NCBI GenBank assembly: GCA_003551405.1
Contig: PUMO01000100.1
Span: 1 to 5,901 of the forward strand
DNA length: 5,901 nucleotides
Direction: 5' to 3'
Source of the DNA: Mollicutes bacterium
Lineage (GTDB): Bacteria > Bacillota_I > Bacilli_A > Izemoplasmatales > Izemoplasmataceae
The first letter of the stretch is position 1. Each line of letters starts with the position of its first letter. The notes beneath the pieces were generated by a model. The model was not told the origin of the DNA. It saw only the letters and a program-made list of their open reading frames with translations, and did not search any database. Below, piece by piece: positions 1-5,577 of the stretch. The position numbers and the translations under genes were made by a program.

Positions 1-600
1 ATTGGCCATGATGGCACCACACCGGATAAAGCCTATGAAAACGCTCAGGCGCGCGCGCGCACCATGGTGCTTATGAACCTTGCGAACATGCATGGCGGCC
101 TTGTGCTAGGAACCGGAGACATGAGTGAGATTGCGCTAGGCTTTACGACTTATAGCGGTGATCAGATGAGCATGTATAATATTAACGCCGGCATCCCTAA
201 GACCTTGGTGCGCTTCATGGTAAGCCAGTATGCCAAGCGCAAATTTAACCAAGGCCTTGAGCCCATTGTCAAAGATGTGATTGAAACCCCCATTTCTCCC
301 GAACTAATTAAAGACCAGGTCACTGAAGACGAACTGGGGAAATACGATGTCAATGATTTCATCATGCACCGCTTTTTACGCTATGGCGATGATGAATTGC
401 GCATTGAGTGGCTCATTGGCATTGCCTTTAACTTAAGTACCAAACAGGCGCATGAATACGTTGAAAACTTTTTCAATCGTTTTTATGCCCAGCAATTCAA
501 GCGTCAGGCCTCGCCCGATGCACCGAAAATTCTTGAGGTGTCCCTCTCGCCACGTAGTGATTTCAGGATGCCTTCAGATGTCGATAAACGCAAACCATAA
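1..600 (+). CDS. nadE: Glutamine-dependent NAD+ synthetase, C-terminal part (5' end outside the window)
   Basis: This enzyme makes NAD+ from deamido-NAD+, ATP and glutamine-derived ammonia, the last step of NAD biosynthesis in the cytoplasm. The reading frame is open from base 1, so the gene begins upstream; 199 codons and a TAA stop are visible. The start of this stretch carries the hallmark synthetase-domain motifs: YENAQARART (residues 12-21 of the fragment), GGLVLGTGDMSEIALG, then SGDQMSMYNIN and IPKTLVR. The tail contains QQFKRQASPDAPK and LSPRSDFRMPSD, typical of the long two-domain (nitrilase amidotransferase plus synthetase) form of about 640-680 residues rather than the short ammonia-only form. 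The nitrilase domain and the ATP-binding P-loop (SGGxDS) lie outside the window and were not seen. The next gene follows after 12 bases, suggesting cotranscription with mnmA. Confidence 0.95.
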   Translation: MGHDGTTPDKAYENAQARARTMVLMNLANMHGGLVLGTGDMSEIALGFTTYSGDQMSMYNINAGIPKTLVRFMVSQYAKRKFNQGLEPIVKDVIETPISPELIKDQVTEDELGKYDVNDFIMHRFLRYGDDELRIEWLIGIAFNLSTKQAHEYVENFFNRFYAQQFKRQASPDAPKILEVSLSPRSDFRMPSDVDKRKP

Positions 601-603
601 GGA
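599..603 (+). promoter_or_regulatory. Ribosome binding site that fixes the mnmA start
   Basis: AAGGA overlaps the nadE stop codon and lies nine bases before the ATG at 613. The in-frame ATG at 604 directly abuts this site and could not use it, so 613 is the better start. Confidence 0.7.
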
Positions 604-612
604 ATGATTCAT

Positions 613-1761
613 ATGAACAATAAACCACACGTCGTCGTAGGCATGAGCGGTGGCGTCGATAGCAGTGTAGCTGCATACTTACTAAAAGAACAAGGCTACC
701 AGGTGACTGGCCTTTTCATGGTCAACTGGGACAGTGCCGCCAACCAGGATGTGCTAGGAAACCCTACCCTGGCGGATGAGACCTGTCCACAGGAAAAGGA
801 CTATTCTGATGCCCTCAATGTGGCCAACCATTTAAATATCCCCCTTGAGCGGGTCGATTTTGTTGAAGAGTACTGGAATGATGTCTTCACATATTTTCTC
901 GATGAATATGAAAAGGGACGCACACCCAATCCCGATGTGATGTGCAACAAATATATCAAATTCGCCAAATTCAAAGAACACGCCAAAAATTTGGGGGCTG
1001 ATTATATTGCGATGGGCCATTACGCAAGGCTTCACCGTCATGAGGATGGCCGTGTTACGTTGTTGCGCGGCGTTGATTCCAATAAGGACCAAACTTACTT
1101 TTTAAGCCAGCTGACCCAAGAACAGCTTAAAGACGCATTGTTTCCTGTTGGTGACATTCCCAAGGATAAAGTGCGCGCCATTGCGCACGAACAAAATCTG
1201 CCCACCGCCGACAAAAAAGATTCAACCGGGATCTGCTTTATCGGTGAACGGGACTTTCAAGGGTTTTTGCGCAATTATTTGCCTGCACAGAGTGGAGAGA
1301 TCCGCACCCTTGAAGAAAAAGTCATCGGTGAACATGTCGGATTGATGCATTATACGATTGGTCAGCGCAAAGGTCTTGGCATTGGAGGGCATCCCGATTA
1401 TGCCAATGAACCTTGGTTTGTGGTGGGCAAGGACTTAACCAACAACATTTTATATGCGGCCCAAGGGTATCATCACGACAAGCTATATTCAACACATTGT
1501 ACAGTGGAGTCACTCAATTTGATTGATGCGAGTCATTATAAGACCCTTGAAGGCTCAGCACTGACCGCAAAATTTCGCTACCGTCAGCCTGACCAGCCGG
1601 TGCATCTGGATTTAAGTCAAGAACTGCCGGTGGTACGTTTTGACCACCCAGTACGAGCGGTTACACCCGGACAGGCTGTCGTCCTTTATGATGGTGATGT
1701 GTGTCTTGGCGGCGGCATCATCAAACATGTATACAAAGACAGTGAACGCTTGCCTTATTAA
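613..1761 (+). CDS. mnmA: tRNA-specific 2-thiouridylase MnmA
   Basis: MnmA activates U34 of the Lys, Glu and Gln tRNAs with ATP and inserts sulfur to make 2-thiouridine, in the cytoplasm, using a sulfur relay from a cysteine desulfurase. At 382 residues it has the normal family length of about 360-390. The N-terminal PP-loop VGMSGGVDSS holds the ATP-binding SGGVDS at residues 12-17. The two catalytic cysteines are present: Cys111 in NPDVMCNKYIKF and Cys208 in DSTGICFIGERDF. GHYAR, the HYTIGQRKGLGIGG motif and a C-terminal beta-barrel with PGQAVVLYDGD and GGGII complete the fold. The insert NWDSAANQDVLGNP after strand 2 resembles Bacillota/Mollicutes MnmA. The start at 613 is chosen over the ATG at 604 because of RBS spacing. 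It sits 12 bases after nadE and 12 bases before the patatin gene, probably in one operon. Confidence 0.97.
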   Translation: MNNKPHVVVGMSGGVDSSVAAYLLKEQGYQVTGLFMVNWDSAANQDVLGNPTLADETCPQEKDYSDALNVANHLNIPLERVDFVEEYWNDVFTYFLDEYEKGRTPNPDVMCNKYIKFAKFKEHAKNLGADYIAMGHYARLHRHEDGRVTLLRGVDSNKDQTYFLSQLTQEQLKDALFPVGDIPKDKVRAIAHEQNLPTADKKDSTGICFIGERDFQGFLRNYLPAQSGEIRTLEEKVIGEHVGLMHYTIGQRKGLGIGGHPDYANEPWFVVGKDLTNNILYAAQGYHHDKLYSTHCTVESLNLIDASHYKTLEGSALTAKFRYRQPDQPVHLDLSQELPVVRFDHPVRAVTPGQAVVLYDGDVCLGGGIIKHVYKDSERLPY

Positions 1762-1773
1762 AGGGGGACTGCT

Positions 1774-2610
1774 ATGAAACGCGGAATTGCTCTGGGTGGC
1801 GGTGGTGCGCGTGGTGCTTATCAGGCAGGCGCCATCAAAGCCTTGAAGGAACATGGGTATTTGGATGACTTTGACGCTGTCAGCGGTGTCTCAGTCGGCT
1901 CACTCAATGCATCGCTGCTCAGCATGCATGATTTTGATGCCATTGATGCATTGTGGCTTTCCAATAAGGGCGCTGAATTATTTGATAAGCCTGAACACAT
2001 CCTCAAAACCATGGTCACCGAGAACGTTAAACTGTATGATAAAGGGATTTATGAAACCAAACGGCTTGAAGATTTAATTGACGAGATTGTCAATTATGAA
2101 CAACTGCGCAACCACCCGCTATATGTGGGCATTGCCTATGTGGGCGAAGAAGATACGGGTTTTTTCGATTTGGTTCGCGCCAATATTCAATACCGCTTTG
2201 ATAAGGAACATTATATGCGGTATGTCTCATTGAATGATTATGACAATGCGACGATTAAAAAGACCTTGCTTGCATCTTGTGCCATTCCAATGGTTTTCAA
2301 GCCTGTAAAGATTAACGGCAAAACATATCTGGACGGCGGTATTTTTGAAAAACTCCCCATTCAGCCACTGGTGGATGCTGGGTGTGATGAAGTGATTGCG
2401 ATTGACTTGTTTCGGTTTCATTTCCGCCGTAAAACAAAGGAAGGCGCAACCACCATTCGTCATATTTATCCTTCAAGAAATTTGCGTGGTGTGATGGATT
2501 TTAAGGAATCACTCAATACCATGCGTTATGAAACCGGCTATGAAGACGCAAAAAAAGCAATCCAATCATGGGAAAATGAAACGAATAAGATTGAATCTAG
2601 TGGTGTGTGA
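1774..2610 (+). CDS. Patatin-like phospholipase family protein (serine lipid acyl hydrolase)
   Basis: A cytoplasmic or membrane-peripheral esterase of the patatin/RssA/YlbK type, which uses a Ser-Asp dyad to cleave acyl esters of phospholipids or related lipids; the actual substrate cannot be read from sequence. All family blocks are visible: the glycine-rich oxyanion loop ALGGGGARGAY (residues 6-16), the nucleophile elbow GVSVG with Ser40, the ASCAIPMVFKPV block (167-178), and catalytic Asp187 in YLDGGIFEKLP. The 278-residue length is typical of single-domain bacterial members. I see no signal peptide or transmembrane segment. A strong RBS, AAGGGGGA (1761-1768), sits five bases before the ATG and overlaps the mnmA stop. 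Linkage to nadE and mnmA suggests cotranscription rather than shared function. The stop codon is embedded in a terminator-like hairpin. Confidence 0.93.
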   Translation: MKRGIALGGGGARGAYQAGAIKALKEHGYLDDFDAVSGVSVGSLNASLLSMHDFDAIDALWLSNKGAELFDKPEHILKTMVTENVKLYDKGIYETKRLEDLIDEIVNYEQLRNHPLYVGIAYVGEEDTGFFDLVRANIQYRFDKEHYMRYVSLNDYDNATIKKTLLASCAIPMVFKPVKINGKTYLDGGIFEKLPIQPLVDAGCDEVIAIDLFRFHFRRKTKEGATTIRHIYPSRNLRGVMDFKESLNTMRYETGYEDAKKAIQSWENETNKIESSGV

Positions 2611-2628
2611 AAATGCATCACTTTTTTT
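2599..2628 (+). terminator. Probable intrinsic terminator of the nadE-mnmA-patatin unit
   Basis: AGTGGTG (2599-2605) pairs with CATCACT (2616-2622) through seven base pairs including one G-U. Two further wobble pairs can close a six-base loop. Seven T residues follow at 2622-2628. The stem overlaps the last patatin codons and its TGA. It is weak in GC content, so read-through into the next cluster is plausible. Confidence 0.55.
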
Positions 2629-2665
2629 ATGAGTAAAACACGGGTGGTCTTTGAATGATTATATT

Positions 2666-2672
2666 GAGGAGG
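2666..2672 (+). promoter_or_regulatory. Strong Shine-Dalgarno site that fixes the start of the secreted-protein gene
   Basis: GAGGAGG lies six bases before the ATG at 2679 and nine before the ATG at 2682. The in-frame ATG at 2655 lies upstream of this site, and starting there would add RRR-containing residues ahead of the signal peptide without any RBS. I therefore place the start at 2679. Confidence 0.8.
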
Positions 2673-2678
2673 CGATCA

Positions 2679-3314
2679 ATGATGAAATTGACGTGTGGCA
2701 TCATCGTTATTATGTTTATGATAATGGGCACCCTAGATCTTCAGGCATCGGAATATTTAACGTATGAAGAAATTCATTTGGAAGGACGCAACCATAAACT
2801 TTTAAGGGACTTCACCGAACGCGATTATGATTACTTGTACAATCAAAACACCCGCCGCCGCTTTTGGGGATGGCAAACGACGGATTATATGCGCAATGTT
2901 CCGGTATCATTTAAAAAAGAAACCCTGTACATTATTGAAAATGAAGGGCAAACGCCCATCAATCAGCGTTATTTTTTCAAAAGTACGGATCAAGCCAAAA
3001 CCCAGCTTTCAGCAACCGGCTCCATAGGGATAGATGTGAGCGGGAAAATATCATCGTTCGATGCAGGGCTGGATTCATCCTTATCCCTTAAAGCGTCCCA
3101 CGAATTTTCCTCAACACTGGAAGAGACGGTCGAAATCAATATCAGTGTTGACCCTGATACCCGGCTGTTTGTGGAGATTTATGGAGAAGGGCTGATCAGT
3201 AACGGTGTGGGGGAGCGTTACCGGTTTTTTAGAAACGTCGGAAGCGGTGGGTTTGAAGTCTTTACGCTCCAAAGTGAACACTATTCAATAGTCAAAGAGC
3301 GGATGGAATCATGA
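2679..3314 (+). CDS. Secreted beta-rich protein, possibly aerolysin/ETX-MTX2-like
   Basis: I do not recognise a named family with certainty. The 211-residue product begins with a short signal peptide (MMKLTC, then a hydrophobic run through about residue 18) and a likely signal peptidase I site after LQA (residue 23), so it should be exported. The Cys5 is too early for a lipobox. The N-terminal third is charged and aromatic (RRRFWGWQTTDYM). Residues 111-157 form a Ser/Thr-rich stretch of alternating polar and hydrophobic residues (SIGIDVSGKI, SLSLKASHEF, TVEINISV). They are followed by DPDTRLFVEIYGEG and a C-terminal FRNVGSGGFEVFTL strand pair. This order resembles the amphipathic hairpin and the following proline/threonine turn of aerolysin-type pore-forming proteins, but no receptor-binding domain is apparent. 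Its TGA overlaps the next gene's ATG, and it is the first gene of a four-gene unit with an ABC transporter. Gene existence is well supported; function is inference. Confidence 0.85.
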   Translation: MMKLTCGIIVIMFMIMGTLDLQASEYLTYEEIHLEGRNHKLLRDFTERDYDYLYNQNTRRRFWGWQTTDYMRNVPVSFKKETLYIIENEGQTPINQRYFFKSTDQAKTQLSATGSIGIDVSGKISSFDAGLDSSLSLKASHEFSSTLEETVEINISVDPDTRLFVEIYGEGLISNGVGERYRFFRNVGSGGFEVFTLQSEHYSIVKERMES

Positions 3315-4234
3315 GACGATGCGTGTTCATTGGTATGGCGGTCCTGATTGGGATTGGTGTGTATGTGACACTTTCACGTCTGCACGTCACAAGTGCGCGA
3401 ATTATGAGTGTGCCTTCAACGCATATATATTATTTAAGTGGTGAAAACAAAACGTTCACACAAGACTTTTTGGTCAATACGAATCAAACGTTCTTTACAG
3501 AAAGTGAAGCCATCATGTCAGTGGAAATCGAAAGTGAAGATGAAACCTTATCGCTTCATTTTGAGGGTTTAGAAACGGTAGGCACGCTTCATGCCAACCA
3601 TGAATCCATGTATCACATGCGTTTGCATGCATCACAGGATTTTGTGACGGACCAGTACCGCTTTGAAACACAGGATGCAACCATGAACATCCATTACAAA
3701 AACAACCAAATTGCTGCATTGCCGGTAGGTGAATTTGTGATGCATCATTTTGAAAATAGCAAAGGGCCTTTGCGCATGGAATCGATGCACAATGTGCATG
3801 GTCGCTTTGATTATGGGCTGACATCCAAAGGGGTTATGGTCAGGCTTTATAATGATTCGAAAACACCGATCACACTGAATCAATTTGAAACAGGAAGTCA
3901 GCGCGTGCGCGTCAATGATGGGCTTGTCAGTGTGAGTAAACGCACCTATGAACCTTACATGCCAATTGAATCATTGGTACATGGCTATGAACCCACACTC
4001 AGTGATGCACCCATGCGTCAGTTAATCATTGACCCCGGTGAATCCAAACAATTTGTGGTTCCCTTTGCATACTGTGACAATGCGACGTTGTTACACCGCT
4101 ATCCGTTTGCGATTGATTATCATCACGATGACAAAGCGTATACTTTTAAGATGGAAGATTTTGCGTTCATCAATAGTGATATGTTTGTAAAGGAAAACAT
4201 GCCTTTATTAGTCCCCGGAATCATCCATGATTAA
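3311..4234 (+). CDS. Single-pass membrane-anchored extracytoplasmic protein of unknown function
   Basis: The family is not recognised. The 307-residue product has an N-terminal MRR followed by one hydrophobic segment (about residues 4-21). A signal anchor with a large outside domain is therefore likely, although cleavage cannot be excluded. The rest is soluble-looking and beta-rich with no obvious catalytic motif. The C-terminal third (LIIDPGESKQFVVPF at about 238-252, then YPFAIDY) looks like an Ig-like or other beta-sandwich strand pattern. Two histidine/methionine-rich patches stand out: 94-106 (H94, H97, M100, H102, M103, H106) and 144-163 (M144, H145, H146, M156, M159, H160, H163). Only one cysteine (Cys255) lies in the outer domain, so no internal disulfide is expected. 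It starts in an ATGA overlap with the secreted-protein gene and ends with an 8-base overlap with the ATPase gene, pointing to coupled translation. It could be an accessory subunit, a receptor or an immunity component of the adjacent transporter. Confidence 0.85.
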   Translation: MRRCVFIGMAVLIGIGVYVTLSRLHVTSARIMSVPSTHIYYLSGENKTFTQDFLVNTNQTFFTESEAIMSVEIESEDETLSLHFEGLETVGTLHANHESMYHMRLHASQDFVTDQYRFETQDATMNIHYKNNQIAALPVGEFVMHHFENSKGPLRMESMHNVHGRFDYGLTSKGVMVRLYNDSKTPITLNQFETGSQRVRVNDGLVSVSKRTYEPYMPIESLVHGYEPTLSDAPMRQLIIDPGESKQFVVPFAYCDNATLLHRYPFAIDYHHDDKAYTFKMEDFAFINSDMFVKENMPLLVPGIIHD

Positions 4235-4766
4235 ATGTGAAGGTGTTATCAAACGGTATAAAACCATGACGCTTTCGTACAATGAGGTGATTTTTAAAGA
4301 AGGGATGACGTTGTTGGTTGGCACCAACGGCTCAGGCAAAACCACCCTTTTAAAAGCCATTGCGGGGTTACATGACTATGAAGGGTTCATTACACCCGTT
4401 AAAGCGTTTTATATGGGGAGTGACGATGCATTGCCTGAGCTGATGCGTGTGGATGATTACTTAAAACAAATAGGTACCCTTCAAGGGGGACTTCTTGAAG
4501 GGTTGATCGCCATGTTTTCCCTTCAGGACAAACTGCCCAAACGCATTGCCGGTCTTTCTAAAGGCATGCGGCAAAAAGTGCGCCTGATTGCGGCCATCAG
4601 CAACCCTTCTGCGTGGATTATGATGGACGAACCGCTCGATGGGCTTGATGAATTGAGTAAAAAACGGTTTATCAGTGCACTTAAACATCATAAAAAAAAT
4701 GCCATTATCGCAACCCATACAGTCTCTTGTTATGCACGGCTTAACCCTGAGGTGATTAAACTTTGA
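4227..4766 (+). CDS. ABC transporter ATP-binding protein (compact, ABC-2 type system)
   Basis: This is the cytoplasmic ATPase that would drive the permease encoded immediately downstream. Motifs in order: Walker A GTNGSGKT (residues 32-39), signature LSKGM (110-114, a variant of LSGGQ), Walker B WIMMDEP with Asp134 and catalytic Glu135, D-loop LDGLD (137-141), and H-loop His164 in IIATHT. At 179 residues it is shorter than the usual 210-300 of stand-alone drug or peptide exporter ATPases, with a compressed helical subdomain and no C-terminal extension after the H-loop region. The Q-loop position, around FYMGSDDALPEL (61-72), lacks an obvious glutamine. The start overlaps the upstream gene by eight bases, with only a weak GGAA upstream, which suggests translational coupling. 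The stop TGA overlaps the TTG start of the permease gene. The substrate is unknown. Confidence 0.93.
   Translation: MIKCEGVIKRYKTMTLSYNEVIFKEGMTLLVGTNGSGKTTLLKAIAGLHDYEGFITPVKAFYMGSDDALPELMRVDDYLKQIGTLQGGLLEGLIAMFSLQDKLPKRIAGLSKGMRQKVRLIAAISNPSAWIMMDEPLDGLDELSKKRFISALKHHKKNAIIATHTVSCYARLNPEVIKL
4748..4754 (+). promoter_or_regulatory. Ribosome binding site supporting the TTG start of the permease gene
   Basis: TGAGGTG inside the end of the ATPase gene lies eight bases before TTG at 4763. No comparable site precedes the later in-frame ATG at 4784, so the TTG start is preferred. Confidence 0.6.
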
Positions 4767-5491
4767 AGGCACTTTATCTGTTGATGCTATACCGTGTGGT
4801 CAGAATTAAAACCTTGGGGTTTTTAGGGGGGATTGGTGTGATTAATGGTGTGGTCTATACTGTGTTCGCCCATCCTTTGAGTGATGAGGTCAGTCAAAAA
4901 CTCTATGCGCCCCAGTTTGCGGTGGATTATTTTTTAGAAGGGTTTTTCTTTTTAAAAGTGTCGCTGCTTTTGGTACTTATGATAGTGTGTGAACGGCTTT
5001 TTAATAACCCAAGCAGTGATGTATCCATGATTCAAATGACCTCGCGCAGAAGGGTGTATATGGCAAAATGGACGGTGGTGCTTAGTGCCGCGTCACTGTT
5101 ATTAATGGTGCTTTTTTTGATGCTTACCCTAATGTATGGCACCACGCATTTTCACCATGCCTACCCAGTGCCGTGGCATGCGTATGCTTTAATCATGTGC
5201 ATCATCGTTCACTACAGTGCCTTATATATTTTTGTCTATCAACGGTTCACCCATGCGTATGGTGCGATATGCATTGTTTTACTGTTTATGATCAGTGAAA
5301 TGATTATGGATATAAGAAGTGCTTACACGCAAAGCGTTCATTTACTTACTGTCTTTCATGCATTGGTGCCAAACATTTATTTATTTTCCTATGAACAGTT
5401 TGGCTATAGCGCTGATTTGGTCATTAATTTATGCATCACTACGGTGATTGTGACGCTTACGCATGTGCATGCACTTAAACAAAATTATTAA
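4763..5491 (+). CDS. ABC-2 type transporter permease, six predicted membrane helices
   Basis: This is the membrane subunit paired with the upstream ATPase. The 242-residue product has hydrophobic segments at about 17-37, 57-76, 103-124, 140-159, 167-184 and 217-235, matching the six-helix ABC-2 exporter layout. The cytoplasmic loop between helices 2 and 3 carries the pattern of that family: a glutamate after helix 2 (CERLF, 76-80), a TSRRR basic cluster (93-97) and a lysine just before helix 3 (MAKW). The positive-inside rule puts the N-terminus (YRVVRIK) and this loop in the cytoplasm. The loop 125-140 then lies outside and contains THFHHAYPVPWH, rich in histidine. Translation most likely begins at TTG, which overlaps the ATPase stop as TTGA; an ATG seven codons later is the alternative. 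It is the last gene of the four-gene unit. Substrate and direction are unknown, although ABC-2 systems are usually exporters. Confidence 0.88.
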   Translation: MKALYLLMLYRVVRIKTLGFLGGIGVINGVVYTVFAHPLSDEVSQKLYAPQFAVDYFLEGFFFLKVSLLLVLMIVCERLFNNPSSDVSMIQMTSRRRVYMAKWTVVLSAASLLLMVLFLMLTLMYGTTHFHHAYPVPWHAYALIMCIIVHYSALYIFVYQRFTHAYGAICIVLLFMISEMIMDIRSAYTQSVHLLTVFHALVPNIYLFSYEQFGYSADLVINLCITTVIVTLTHVHALKQNY

Positions 5492-5500
5492 AAATCAATG

Positions 5501-5527
5501 TTTTCATTTAAGACAGTGTGATATAAT
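5501..5527 (+). promoter_or_regulatory. Probable sigma-A promoter for glmS (extended -10)
   Basis: TATAAT at 5522-5527 is a perfect -10, preceded by TG one base upstream (5519-5520), giving the extended -10 TGATATAAT. A weak -35, TTTTCA (5501-5506), lies 15 bases upstream; the extended -10 would compensate. The start of transcription should be near 5533-5535, giving a leader of about 45 bases. Confidence 0.7.
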
Positions 5528-5540
5528 ACTCATACATTTG

Positions 5541-5563
5541 AGGCGCATTCCATGCGCCTTTTT
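5541..5563 (+). terminator. Hairpin with T tract between the glmS promoter and its RBS (terminator or leader element)
   Basis: AGGCGCAT (5541-5548) and ATGCGCCT (5552-5559) form a perfect 8-bp stem with loop TCC and are followed by T residues through 5563. It has the form of an intrinsic terminator and would end transcripts arriving from the ABC cluster. It also lies about eight bases downstream of the predicted glmS start site and directly before GGAGG, so it could act as an attenuator or a stabilising 5' hairpin on glmS mRNA. Confidence 0.7.
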
Positions 5564-5577
5564 GGAGGAAGATAAGG

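Noticed and set aside
604..612. Upstream in-frame ATG for mnmA
   Set aside because: It directly abuts the AAGGA site. The ATG at 613 has proper spacing and gives the usual MnmA N-terminus just before the PP-loop.
2660..2665. TATATT as a -10 box for the four-gene cluster
   Set aside because: Transcription would start inside or after the RBS at 2666-2672, and no matching -35 is visible at the right distance.
2655..2678. Upstream in-frame ATG for the secreted-protein gene
   Set aside because: It lies before the strong GAGGAGG site and would add a basic stretch ahead of an otherwise normal signal peptide.
2679..2750. Lipoprotein signal (Cys5 in MMKLTC)
   Set aside because: The cysteine precedes the hydrophobic core, whereas a lipobox cysteine must follow it. 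LQA-S looks like an ordinary signal peptidase I site.
3513..3883. Reverse-strand open frames of 83-103 codons across the anchored-protein gene
   Set aside because: No RBS and no recognisable motifs; they are antisense shadows of a gene supported by overlaps at both ends.
4461..4772. Reverse-strand 103-codon open frame across the ATPase gene
   Set aside because: It is antisense to clear Walker and signature motifs and has no features of its own.
5465..5474. Perfect palindrome GTGCATGCAC
   Set aside because: It lies in the coding end of the permease (His-Val-His-Ala), is only 10 bases long and single copy, and needs no regulatory explanation.
2679..5491. Lactococcin 972-type bacteriocin cluster
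   Set aside because: That family pairs a roughly 90-residue bacteriocin with a large multi-pass immunity protein. Here the secreted protein is longer and the second gene has a single membrane segment.
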